A DNA stretch of 64,000 nt from an uncultured Cycloclasticus sp. (GTDB lineage Bacteria; Pseudomonadota; Gammaproteobacteria; Methylococcales; Cycloclasticaceae). The DNA lies in contig CAJXTU010000010.1 of assembly GCA_913060865.1 (NCBI GenBank), positions 26,816-90,815 on the forward strand, given 5' to 3'. A program made the position numbers and the translations under genes. Of this stretch, positions 50,218 to 58,953 are shown piece by piece (positions within the stretch are counted from its first letter, which is position 1; the number at the start of each line of letters is the position of its first letter). Under the pieces are notes generated by a model. The model had not been told where the DNA came from, did not search any database, and saw nothing but the letters and a program-made list of their open reading frames with translations.

Positions 50218-50545
50218 GGTGAATCCTAAACACCTGAAAACTTGGTCAGTGGTTAGTCGTATTCCTAAGGGATTTGTATCGACCTATGGGGATGTTGCCT
50301 CTTTTGCAGGCTACCCAACTGGCGCGCGCGTAGTCGGTGCAGCATTGCGAACAGCACCCTTATCGTTGAATTCACCTTGGTATCGAGTTATTAACGCGCG
50401 AGGGAAAATATCCTTTCCAGCAGGAGGGGATAAATCACTTAAACAAAAAGAATGCTTGGAAGCTGAAGGCATGGTTTTTGTCTCGGGTATTGTCAATCTA
50501 AAACACTACGCTTGGACAGGTCATTTAGACAGTGAGTTGTGGTAA
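50207..50545 (+). CDS. Alkyltransferase-like protein (Atl/MGMT family without catalytic Cys)
   Basis: 112 residues matching the DNA-binding domain of O6-alkylguanine-DNA alkyltransferases. The recognition segment RIPKGFVSTYGDVA and the arginine finger region (GARVVGAALR) are kept. The active-site PCHRV is replaced by PWYRV at 57-61, so W58 stands where the alkyl-accepting cysteine should be. Atl proteins flag O6-alkylguanine for nucleotide excision repair instead of removing it. Atl members usually read PWHRV; Tyr instead of His is less common. The start is ATG-ATG inside the end of the PilZ gene. Confidence 0.88.
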   Translation: MMDEVNPKHLKTWSVVSRIPKGFVSTYGDVASFAGYPTGARVVGAALRTAPLSLNSPWYRVINARGKISFPAGGDKSLKQKECLEAEGMVFVSGIVNLKHYAWTGHLDSELW

Positions 50546-50650
50546 ATGTGAATAAGTTTCAGTGCCCGATCACAGCTAGTTTGCAGGTGAAATAAACAAA
50601 ATGGTGAATATCTCCTATACTGTTTCAATAGATAAACACGGAGATTTTCA

Positions 50651-53600
50651 ATGACGGTTGAATCAAAAGAAAAAGAACAAGTTTTTACTCAGTTAGCAAA
50701 AATCATAAATAACCGTTTTGATAAAACTGAAGCGTCAACTATCAATGCATTTATTCAAGAATATTATCATGATGTTGCATGGGAAGACCTTGTTGAAAGA
50801 GAGTTAGTAGACCTCTATGGCGCAGCTATCGCACATTGGAATTTAGCGCAATCGAGACAAATTAAAGAGTCTAAGGTTAATGTCTATAACCCAGACTTTG
50901 AAACACATGGGTGGGAGTCTCCTTATAGTGTTATAGAAATAGTGACAACGGACCGCTCCTTTTTGTTAAGTTCGTTAACGATGAACTTGAATGAAAGTGG
51001 TCTTACGTGTCACCTAGTTGTTCACCCAGTTATCGATATTGTGCGAGATGAAAACGGTGTTCGGCAGCAATCAAACAGTAAGGGTCACTTGGTTAGCGAG
51101 TCGTTGATTCGTTTGGAAGTCGATCGGCAGCCCGATGATGGAGCTGGGCTTGAGTTATTAGCAGCCCAAATAACGAAAGTGCTGACCTACAACGCGGCCG
51201 TTACCGAGGACTGGAGGGCGTGTGTTAATAAATTGCAGACTTCAGTTGCAGCATTGAAAGAGAATTCGTCAAAAGATAAAAGCCAAGATATTGCAGAAAC
51301 AATAGCTTTTTTGAATTGGCTTGGCGATGAAAATTTTCTGTTTCTAGGTTGTCGCGAATATGAGCTGGTTAAAGGCAAGGAGTCAGATGGATTTAAAATT
51401 GTAGAAGGCTCAGGCCACGGTATTTTGAGGGATGAGTTAGCGGTCATTCCACAAGTTGATGTGATACCGATGACGGATAAAGCGTGTGGTTTTATGAGTG
51501 AGCCGTGTCCATTGATTGTGACGAAAGCAACGACTAAATCCATCATTCATCGTCCAGCTTATATGGATTATGTTGGAGTAAAAAAATTCAATTCAAAAGG
51601 TGAGGTTGTAGGCGAATACCGCTTTTTAGGCTTGTACACCTCATTTGCCTATTTGGTTCGAATAAGCGAGTTGCCACTTATTCGCAAGAAAGTGAGCAAG
51701 GTCTTTGCTAATTCAAACTTCAAAGAAAATAGCCATAGTGGCAAGTCTTTAATGAATGTGTTGGAAGGCTTACCGCGTGATGAGCTTTTTCATTCGAATG
51801 ATGAACAGTTACTGAACTTAGCCTTGGGGGTGTTGAAATTAAGGGAGCGCCAACGTATTCGCCTTTTCGCAAGAACTGATGCCTATGGGCAATTTGTTTC
51901 TATGCTCGTTTATGTGCCTAGGGACCGCTATAACACAGGGGTCAGAAAGAAGATGGAACGCGTTATCAAGAGTAAACTACAGACGGATAATGTTGATTTT
52001 AATGTTCAGTTTAGTGAATCCATCTTTGCACGCGTTCACTTTATGGTGCATACCCGTAGCGATTGGAATGGTGAGTTTGATACGTGTGACGTGGAAAGTG
52101 AAGTTGTTGAAATTCTTAGAGATTGGAAAGATGATTTATTATCTGCGTTAACCCATCAGTATGGCGAAGCCGCTGGAACTGAACTTTACAGTCGTTATGG
52201 GGAGGGGTTTACAGCCGCTTATAAGGACAATTACCCCGCCAGGTTTGCAGTGGCTGATATAGAAAAGTCAGAGTTTTTGAATGCAAGTACAGAGCAATGT
52301 ATCCAGATGTCTTTGTACCAGCCCCTTGAGTCACACGGAAAGGGCTTGCAATTTAAATTGATTAACAAAGACGTGCCTGCACCATTGTCACAAACACTGC
52401 CTGTATTGGAAAATATGGGCGTTACCGTTTTTGATGAGCATCCCTTTGAAATAACTGACGTACAGTCAGAGTCTACATATTGGGTTCATGATTTTGGCTT
52501 GGTGTACAACGCTGACCTACCGGATGTTGAAGATATTAAGGAAAACTTCCAATCGGTTTTCGAGAAAGTTTGGCAAGGACATGTTGAGAATGATGGTTTT
52601 AACCAGCTCGTTATTAAAGCAAATCTTGATTGGAAAAAGATTATGTTGCTGCGGGCATATTATCTATATTTACGTCAGGCTGGGTTAACCTTTAGCCAAG
52701 CTTATGTCGAGCAAACGCTACAAGATAACCCCGTTATCGCTGGGCAGTTAGTCGATTTATTTGAGCTTAAGTTTGATCCATCGATTAACGCTAAAACAGC
52801 GAAGGTTGAGAAGAAAGAGATAGATATAAGCGCTGAAATTGAAAAGGTAGTCTCGCTGGATGAAGACAGGATTTTGCGCCGCTATTTAAATTTAATTCAA
52901 TCTACACTGCGGACAAATTACTATCAATCGAGTGTCGATGCTGAAGGTGTACCTTATATCACGTTTAAACTTAACCCCGAGGAAGTGACAGACCTTCCAT
53001 CGCCGCGCCCTAAATTTGAGATTTTTGTTTACTCTCCCCGTATAGAAGGTGTGCATTTAAGAGGTGGGTCAGTCGCGCGTGGTGGTTTACGTTGGTCAGA
53101 CAGAAAAGAAGATTTTAGAACAGAGATTTTGGGCTTGATGAAAGCGCAAATGTCAAAAAACGCGGTGATTGTTCCTACGGGGGCAAAAGGTGGTTTTATT
53201 GTCAAGCGTTCACTCGATGGTTTGTCACGCGATGAGATGATGGTAGAAGTGGTTGCCTGCTACAGTATTTTTATTGGCGCATTGCTCGATATTACCGATA
53301 ATTTAAAAGGCGAGGAAGTGATTCCACCCGCAGATGTTGTTCGATACGACGGTGATGATCCGTATTTAGTAGTCGCTGCCGATAAGGGGACGGCTACGTT
53401 TTCTGATATAGCTAATGATATAGCCATTGCGCATGGTTTTTGGTTAGGTGATGCGTTTGCATCAGGTGGATCAGTTGGATATGACCATAAAAAAATGGGT
53501 ATTACTGCCAAAGGGGCGTGGGAGTCGGTTAAACGGCACTTCAGAGAAGTGGGTATTGATATTCAAACAACGCCTTTTGATGTGGTTGGAATTGGTGATA

Positions 53601-55489
53601 TGGGAGGTGATGTGTTCGGTAATGGCATGTTGTTATCCGAAAAAATTCGCTTAGTGGGTGCTTTTAACCATCTGCATATTTTTCTAGACCCTGAGCCTGA
53701 TACCGATATTTCATTTAAAGAGCGCGAGCGCTTATTTAATTTGCCGCGTTCAACTTGGGCTGACTACGACAAAAAGCTTATTTCAAAAGGTGGCGGTATT
53801 TATTCGCGAGCCGATAAATCAATCACATTAACCCCGCAAGTTCAGAAAATTTTAGATATTACAGATAAAACCCTAACGCCAAACGAACTGATTCAGGCGA
53901 TGTTAAAGGCACCTGTGGATCTACTTTGGAATGGTGGAATTGGAACGTACGTAAAGTCACATACTGAAAGCGATGCGGATGTCGGTGACAGAGCAAATGA
54001 TTCGCTCAGGGTTGATGGTGTAGATCTTCGCTGTAAAGTAATGGGTGAGGGTGGTAATTTAGGGTTTACCCAATTAGGCAGGATTGAATACGCCGCTAAA
54101 GGTCGGATTAATACGGATGCTATTGATAATGCGGCGGGTGTGGACTGTTCAGACCATGAAGTTAATATCAAAATCTTAGTCAACAAACTTGTTGAGCAAG
54201 GTGATATGACCGGTAAGCAGCGTAATGTCTTGCTTGCTAAAATGACAGATGAAGTAGGTGATTTGGTGCTCCGAAACAATTACCTGCAAACTCAAGCGAT
54301 TACGATGGTGGAAAGTCAAGCACCTGAGATGTTGGAAGTACATGCGCGCTTGATTAATCAACTAACCCAAGAGGGTCGATTGGACAGGTCAGTTGAATTT
54401 TTACCCAATCAAGAAGAGATAGATGAGCGAAAGGCTAAGGGTAAAGGGCTTTATCGCCCTGAGTTAGCGGTCATTTTTGCGTATGGAAAACTGTTATTAA
54501 AAGATTTGATGCAAGGCTCTTCGATTATTCAAGACAAGGGTTTTAAGCAGGATTTGTTGAATTATTTTCCCTCCAATTTGAGTCGTAAGTTCGTGTCTTG
54601 TATCGAAGACCATCGGCTACGAGATGAAATCATTATCAATCAAATTGTTAACAGTATGGTGAACCGTTTAGGGCCATCGTTTGCCTTCCGTATGAGGGAT
54701 GAGACTGGAGCAAGTATTGGAGAAGTCGTACGAAATTATAAAATTGCGTGTGAAATTTTTAATGTGAATGCTATTTGGGGTGAGATTGAAGCGTTAGATA
54801 ACGTGGTGTTGCCAAACATACAAATAGAGATGTTAATGAAAGTGCGTAAGCTAGTTGAGCGAACAATGTTTTGGTTACAAAGTAACCGGTCGCATGTTAC
54901 TTCCATAGATGAGATCGTTAGTGAGTTCTCTACGAGTATTATTTCTATGAGTAAACAGATGCTAAGTTTTGCGCCTGATGCAAAGCAAGGTCGTATCAAA
55001 AATCGTCAAGCTGAGTATCAAGCAGCAGGTGTGACCGAGTCTTTAGCCCTTAAAATGAGTAGTCTTGAATTAGAATTTACTTGTTTAGACATTATCGCTA
55101 TTCATGGTGTTGTTAAAGCTAAAAAGGCCGATGTGATAGCGGTTTATTTTTCAATGATTGACGAGCTTAAGTTGAATTGGCTGTACGAAAGAATTAGCCA
55201 ACTCCCCCGTAAAAACTATTGGCAGTCGCTAGCTCGTTCAGCTTTGCGAGATGACTTGCATGTAGAAGTACGTGGATTGTTATCGTTGCTTTTCACACAA
55301 TCGGCTAAAAAACTAACGGTACAAAGTAGGGTGGAGCATTGGTGTGAGCAAAACACAGCGGACATTGAGCGGTACTTACATTTGGTTTCTGTGATTCAAG
55401 CGGAGAATGAAATGGAAATTGAGCAGCTCTCAGTTATTTTGAAAGAGCTTCATACGTTGATTGAGAAGAGTAAAGTAAAGCAAGTTTAG
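50651..55489 (+). CDS. gdhB: NAD-dependent glutamate dehydrogenase, 180-kDa (GDH2/GdhB) class
   Basis: 1612 residues, the size of the large NAD-specific enzymes of Pseudomonas and Caulobacter, which oxidise glutamate to 2-oxoglutarate and ammonia. N-terminal ACT-like regulatory segments come first. The catalytic dehydrogenase core begins about residue 770 with GGSVARGGLRWSDRKEDFRTE and PTGAKGGFIVK (about 835-850), followed by the NAD domain (DVVGIGDMGGDVFGNGM). A good GGAG precedes the ATG. Single gene followed by a terminator. Confidence 0.96.
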   Translation: MTVESKEKEQVFTQLAKIINNRFDKTEASTINAFIQEYYHDVAWEDLVERELVDLYGAAIAHWNLAQSRQIKESKVNVYNPDFETHGWESPYSVIEIVTTDRSFLLSSLTMNLNESGLTCHLVVHPVIDIVRDENGVRQQSNSKGHLVSESLIRLEVDRQPDDGAGLELLAAQITKVLTYNAAVTEDWRACVNKLQTSVAALKENSSKDKSQDIAETIAFLNWLGDENFLFLGCREYELVKGKESDGFKIVEGSGHGILRDELAVIPQVDVIPMTDKACGFMSEPCPLIVTKATTKSIIHRPAYMDYVGVKKFNSKGEVVGEYRFLGLYTSFAYLVRISELPLIRKKVSKVFANSNFKENSHSGKSLMNVLEGLPRDELFHSNDEQLLNLALGVLKLRERQRIRLFARTDAYGQFVSMLVYVPRDRYNTGVRKKMERVIKSKLQTDNVDFNVQFSESIFARVHFMVHTRSDWNGEFDTCDVESEVVEILRDWKDDLLSALTHQYGEAAGTELYSRYGEGFTAAYKDNYPARFAVADIEKSEFLNASTEQCIQMSLYQPLESHGKGLQFKLINKDVPAPLSQTLPVLENMGVTVFDEHPFEITDVQSESTYWVHDFGLVYNADLPDVEDIKENFQSVFEKVWQGHVENDGFNQLVIKANLDWKKIMLLRAYYLYLRQAGLTFSQAYVEQTLQDNPVIAGQLVDLFELKFDPSINAKTAKVEKKEIDISAEIEKVVSLDEDRILRRYLNLIQSTLRTNYYQSSVDAEGVPYITFKLNPEEVTDLPSPRPKFEIFVYSPRIEGVHLRGGSVARGGLRWSDRKEDFRTEILGLMKAQMSKNAVIVPTGAKGGFIVKRSLDGLSRDEMMVEVVACYSIFIGALLDITDNLKGEEVIPPADVVRYDGDDPYLVVAADKGTATFSDIANDIAIAHGFWLGDAFASGGSVGYDHKKMGITAKGAWESVKRHFREVGIDIQTTPFDVVGIGDMGGDVFGNGMLLSEKIRLVGAFNHLHIFLDPEPDTDISFKERERLFNLPRSTWADYDKKLISKGGGIYSRADKSITLTPQVQKILDITDKTLTPNELIQAMLKAPVDLLWNGGIGTYVKSHTESDADVGDRANDSLRVDGVDLRCKVMGEGGNLGFTQLGRIEYAAKGRINTDAIDNAAGVDCSDHEVNIKILVNKLVEQGDMTGKQRNVLLAKMTDEVGDLVLRNNYLQTQAITMVESQAPEMLEVHARLINQLTQEGRLDRSVEFLPNQEEIDERKAKGKGLYRPELAVIFAYGKLLLKDLMQGSSIIQDKGFKQDLLNYFPSNLSRKFVSCIEDHRLRDEIIINQIVNSMVNRLGPSFAFRMRDETGASIGEVVRNYKIACEIFNVNAIWGEIEALDNVVLPNIQIEMLMKVRKLVERTMFWLQSNRSHVTSIDEIVSEFSTSIISMSKQMLSFAPDAKQGRIKNRQAEYQAAGVTESLALKMSSLELEFTCLDIIAIHGVVKAKKADVIAVYFSMIDELKLNWLYERISQLPRKNYWQSLARSALRDDLHVEVRGLLSLLFTQSAKKLTVQSRVEHWCEQNTADIERYLHLVSVIQAENEMEIEQLSVILKELHTLIEKSKVKQV

Positions 55490-55511
55490 TCATGAAGTGA
55501 TGTTAATGGAT

Positions 55512-55544
55512 AATAAAAAGGCTCATTAGTTGAGCCTTTTTATT
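55512..55544. terminator. Bidirectional terminator between gdhB and alpha/beta hydrolase
   Basis: Perfect 14-base arms AATAAAAAGGCTCA (55512-55525) and TGAGCCTTTTTATT (55531-55544) around a 5-base TTAGT loop. GGCTCA/TGAGCC core with A5/T5 flanks, usable from both strands between convergent genes. Confidence 0.9.
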
Positions 55545-55556
55545 GCTTATTAGTGA

Positions 55557-56378
55557 CTAATGAGGGGATAAATTTTGTTTTTCTAACCAGTTATTAATGG
55601 CCTCAGCGCTTTCACGCCAGTGCACATCAATCATCATGGTGTGGCCAGTTTTTTTCATATTGAGGTAATCGGCTTTATACGCTAATGCTGTTTTTCTGAT
55701 ATGGGCGGGTCTAAAGAAGGTGTCTTCATCAGCGCTGAGCGCTAACATCGGGATATCAAATGGGTTTTTATAGGTAGGTAAGCCAAGCCAGAGTGTATCT
55801 AATAATGCTTTGGGGGAACCTTGTTGCATCTCTGCGCAATAGCGAATAACAACATCATCGTTTACATGCCCAGAAAATACGGATTTTCGAGTAATGTCTA
55901 CAGGTGAGAACCAAGTACCTATCAGTTCGCTCAGGTTCATTTGCATATAAAATGTGGGGTTTAGAGCTAAATCCACAATGGACGGTATCAGGCCGTCAAC
56001 AGGAACACTGGCCATGAGAACGCAAGCGGGAACGGTTTCTTTCTCTATAAATTTTTGGATGATCAGTCCACCCAATGAATGGCCAACAAGGATAGGCGGT
56101 TCCCCAATTCCATCAATGACACGCTGCAGGTCATTAACATAATCAGCAATACTGTTTGAGGCAAGCATAGCGCTCCCATCACTTTTTCCATGCCCACGTA
56201 GGTTAAGTGCGTAGGTGGGGTGCCCTAGATCTGCAAAAAAAGGCATAAAAAATTCATTCCAGCACCAAGCCGACATATTCGCGCCATGAATAAACAAAAT
56301 AGGACGACGGGTAGCTGTTTTTGGATGACGTTCAATGACGTCTAAAGCGGGATTAGCCGCTGAATATTTAATATTCAT
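55557..56378 (-). CDS. Alpha/beta-fold hydrolase
   Basis: 273 residues with the oxyanion segment LFIHGANMSAWCW (28-40), nucleophile elbow GHSLGG (S101), acid D217 or D219 (ALSADED) and catalytic H246 (TGHTMM). A complete Ser-Asp-His triad, so an active lipase, esterase or C-C hydrolase is expected. No signal peptide. Substrate unknown. It stands alone between the gdhB terminator and the intergenic small-RNA region. Confidence 0.85.
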   Translation of the reverse strand: MNIKYSAANPALDVIERHPKTATRRPILFIHGANMSAWCWNEFFMPFFADLGHPTYALNLRGHGKSDGSAMLASNSIADYVNDLQRVIDGIGEPPILVGHSLGGLIIQKFIEKETVPACVLMASVPVDGLIPSIVDLALNPTFYMQMNLSELIGTWFSPVDITRKSVFSGHVNDDVVIRYCAEMQQGSPKALLDTLWLGLPTYKNPFDIPMLALSADEDTFFRPAHIRKTALAYKADYLNMKKTGHTMMIDVHWRESAEAINNWLEKQNLSPH

Positions 56379-56468
56379 TATTTCCTTAAGTTAAATTCAA
56401 ATAAGTCATAGTCATCATCAGGTCTATCTCAATAGATTAGGTTTTTTAACTTAAAGTTAGAATTAGTC

Positions 56469-56497
56469 TTGACAAATGCTGCATGGCAATATAATAT
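56469..56497 (+). promoter_or_regulatory. Strong sigma-70-type promoter of the sRNA candidate
   Basis: Perfect -35 TTGACA (56469-56474). A -10 of TAATAT at 17-base spacing (56492-56497) overlaps a perfect TATAAT at 15-base spacing (56490-56495). The near-palindrome TAACTTAAAGTTA ends 9 bases upstream and could be an operator. Initiation is expected at about 56503-56505. Confidence 0.75.
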
Positions 56498-56503
56498 GAA
56501 CTC

Positions 56504-56592
56504 ACATTGTTACTGCAATTCTGTTCTCAGGTTGTTCAACGTAATAATGTTCTCCTCCTCTTTGGCGACTCTTTATGGGTCGCCTTTTTTTT
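56504..56592 (+). ncRNA. Candidate small RNA of about 90 nt
   Basis: The transcript would begin about 7 bases after the -10. CATTGTTAC (56505-56513) pairs with GTAATAATG (56541-56549) in a 9-bp stem with one G-U. A single-stranded pyrimidine linker TTCTCCTCCTCTTT (56550-56563) follows, complementary to Shine-Dalgarno-like GGAGGAG. It ends with an 8-bp GC-rich hairpin and eight T residues. Stem, C-rich seed, terminator is a common architecture for Hfq-dependent trans-acting sRNAs. No ORF. I do not recognise it as a named family. Confidence 0.65.
56564..56592 (+). terminator. Intrinsic terminator of the sRNA candidate
   Basis: Stem GGCGACTC (56564-56571) with GGGTCGCC (56577-56584), one T-G pair, 5-base loop TTTAT, followed by T8 (56585-56592). 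It ends 142 bases before the downstream ATG. Confidence 0.9.
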
Positions 56593-56734
56593 GCTTGTCA
56601 TTTTAAACGCTAAACGCATTGAGGGCGGAGTTTTAATCCATTTAATATATGAGCTAAGTTAATTATCTGAAAAGGTTTATCTTTATATGGTATGGGTTAT
56701 TATTGGTTAATAATTAAATAATATACTTTCGATA

Positions 56735-57916
56735 ATGAAAAATACCTTATTAATCCTACGCTTAGTCTGTTATAGCGGTTGGCTAATGACATGCTTTTCT
56801 GGCTCTATTTACGCGGCTAATATGAGTGTTGATATAGCATTTTTGACAGAAAAAATGCCCGTGTCACCAGCGTTATCGAACCTTGATCCTATTCTACCGG
56901 ATGCAGGTGTACAAGGGGCTATTCTAGGCACGAAAGATAACAATACGACAGGGAAATTTACGGGTCATCATTATCAACTTAAACATATGGATGTAGCGGT
57001 TGGTGAAGATGTTGTGCCTGCATTTGAGTTGCTATTAAAAGAAGGTTATCAGTACATTGTCGCTGATGTGCAGACCTCTACACTGAAGAAGCTGTCTGCT
57101 CTTGCTAATACGAACAATGTTTTATTGTTTAATGTCTCGTCAACCGATAGCGAGTTGAGAAATGCTAGTTGTAGTATGAATACGTTTCACATTATTCCCA
57201 GTGATGACATGAAGGCCGATGCGCTTGCTCAATGGATGCTTAAAAAACGTTGGAAAAAGTGGTTTTTAGTTAAGGGGAGGGATCAGAAAGACCTTAATTT
57301 TACGAAAGCCATTAAACGTTCGGCGAAACGATTTGGGATTAAGATCGTTGCAGAAAAGACGTGGAATTTTGATCATGATGCTAGACGAACGGCTCAGGCA
57401 GAAATCCCCGTGTTTACCCAAGGCACAGATTACGATGTATTGGTTGTTGCAGATGTTAAAGGCTTGTTTGGCGAATATTTAACGATGAACACGTGGCTGC
57501 CTCGGCCTGTCGTTGGAACGCAGGGTCTAGTACCAAGAGCTTGGCATAGAACGCATGAGCGATGGGGCGCGGTTCAAATGCAAAATAGGTTCTATAAGCA
57601 GTCGGGTCGCTGGATGAATGACGTCGATTATTCGTCATGGTTGGCCGTTAGAGCAATTGGTGAGGCGGTTACGCGGGCTAATAGCGTGAAGGCAGAGGAT
57701 GTTAAGGGGTTCATGTTAAGTGATCAATTTAGCTTGGCAGGTTTCAAGGGTGTCAAGCTGACGTTTAGGCAATGGAACCAACAATTACGCCAACCTATTT
57801 TATTGGCGGTGCCCAGAGCAATTGTCTCGGTGTTACCGCATAAAGAATTTTTACACCCCCGTACGTATTTAGATACGTTAGGTTATGATGAGCCAGAATC
57901 AACATGCGACTTCTAA
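56735..57916 (+). CDS. ABC transporter substrate-binding protein of the PQQ-dehydrogenase/lanthanide (PedA1/LutA) type
   Basis: 393-residue periplasmic protein with a signal peptide ending near IYAANM. The body resembles type-I binding proteins (YQYIVADVQTST, DYDVLVVADVKG) of the PQQ-dependent alcohol dehydrogenase-associated family. In Pseudomonas putida and Methylobacterium, equivalents sit in the pedA1A2BC and lut loci, needed for lanthanide-dependent growth. The ligand, possibly a lanthanide complex, is inferred. No ribosome site is visible and a TATACT (56722-56727) ends 7 bases before the ATG, so the mRNA may be leaderless. Confidence 0.82.
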   Translation: MKNTLLILRLVCYSGWLMTCFSGSIYAANMSVDIAFLTEKMPVSPALSNLDPILPDAGVQGAILGTKDNNTTGKFTGHHYQLKHMDVAVGEDVVPAFELLLKEGYQYIVADVQTSTLKKLSALANTNNVLLFNVSSTDSELRNASCSMNTFHIIPSDDMKADALAQWMLKKRWKKWFLVKGRDQKDLNFTKAIKRSAKRFGIKIVAEKTWNFDHDARRTAQAEIPVFTQGTDYDVLVVADVKGLFGEYLTMNTWLPRPVVGTQGLVPRAWHRTHERWGAVQMQNRFYKQSGRWMNDVDYSSWLAVRAIGEAVTRANSVKAEDVKGFMLSDQFSLAGFKGVKLTFRQWNQQLRQPILLAVPRAIVSVLPHKEFLHPRTYLDTLGYDEPESTCDF

Positions 57917-57939
57917 TTAAATAAATAGATGACCGACAG

Positions 57940-58950
57940 ATGAATAAATACTTTTTTATGTTGTTGATGACTTTTTCAACAATGATTTTTGCCGATACAC
58001 TGTATATCACTTTAGAGAAGGACAATGCGTTAGCCGTTGTTGATGGTGAAACTGGACAGCTTTTGAAAACGGTGCCAGTTGGCCAGCGCCCTCGTGGTAT
58101 TGCCTTTAGTAAAGACCAGGCTTACTTGTACGTTGCCGCTAGTGATGATGATACTATCCAAATTTTGGATGCGACGACCTTACAAGTTAGCGGGAATTTA
58201 CCGTCTGGCGATGACCCTGAGTTATTTAAAATCCACCCGAATGGTTTGTGGTTATATGTCTCAAATGAAGATGACAATATAGTGACGGTGGTTGATCTGA
58301 AGGAAAAGAAAGCGATTGCTGAAATTGCCGTAGGGGTCGAACCTGAAGGGATTGCGATAGCGCAAAATGGTCAATGGGTTGTGAATACGTCTGAAACAAC
58401 AAATATGGTTCATTGGATTGATCCACAAAATCAAAGCATTAAAGACAATACGCTTGTTGACCCGCGCCCTAGAGCGGCTGAATTTTCTGTTGATAACCAA
58501 TGGTTATTTGTAACATCTGAAATTGCGGGGTCATTATCGCGTATTGACGTATCAACAAAGCAAGTCAGCGCAAAGTTGAATTTCAATATCGCGGGTGTTG
58601 ATGATGAGCTTATTCAACCCGTGGGTGTTTTAGCGCACCCAAATAACGAGATGCTTTTTGTTGCTCTTGGCCCTGCTAATCGCGTAGCGGTGGTGGATAT
58701 TGAAACGATGACAGTCACAAAGTATTTATTAGTGGGGCAACGTGTTTGGAACTTGGCTTTTTCGCCAGATTTTAAACGGCTGTATACAACAAACGGCGTG
58801 AGTAACGATATTTCGATCATTAATGTGGATAAACTAAAGGTGACTAAGTCGGTACGAGTTGGTCATTACCCTTGGGGAATCGCGGTTAAAGCTAATTCAA
58901 CCGACAGTTCATCATCTAAATCCCCGACATTTGTACCCGCTGAGCGCTAG
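57940..58950 (+). CDS. YVTN-type beta-propeller protein of PQQ-dependent catabolism cluster
   Basis: 336 residues with a signal peptide (cleavage near IFA/DTL) and about seven YVTN/NHL-like blades, such as ITLEKDNALAVVDGETGQLLKTVPVGQRPRGIAF and the repeated YLYVAASDDDTIQILD pattern. It matches the PQQ-dependent catabolism-associated beta-propeller family, equivalent in place to P. putida PedA2. Presumably a periplasmic partner of the binding protein. Starts 23 bases after the preceding gene and 3 bases before the ATPase gene. Confidence 0.85.
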   Translation: MNKYFFMLLMTFSTMIFADTLYITLEKDNALAVVDGETGQLLKTVPVGQRPRGIAFSKDQAYLYVAASDDDTIQILDATTLQVSGNLPSGDDPELFKIHPNGLWLYVSNEDDNIVTVVDLKEKKAIAEIAVGVEPEGIAIAQNGQWVVNTSETTNMVHWIDPQNQSIKDNTLVDPRPRAAEFSVDNQWLFVTSEIAGSLSRIDVSTKQVSAKLNFNIAGVDDELIQPVGVLAHPNNEMLFVALGPANRVAVVDIETMTVTKYLLVGQRVWNLAFSPDFKRLYTTNGVSNDISIINVDKLKVTKSVRVGHYPWGIAVKANSTDSSSSKSPTFVPAER

Positions 58951-58953
58951 GTT

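Larger units (their letters stand above)
56379..56734. other. 356-base intergenic region with promoter and sRNA candidate
   Basis: No credible protein-coding frame. It holds a near-palindrome TAACTTAAAGTTA at 56447-56459, a strong promoter at 56469-56497, a probable small RNA ending in an intrinsic terminator at 56592, then about 140 AT-rich bases leading to the transporter gene. Confidence 0.7.
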
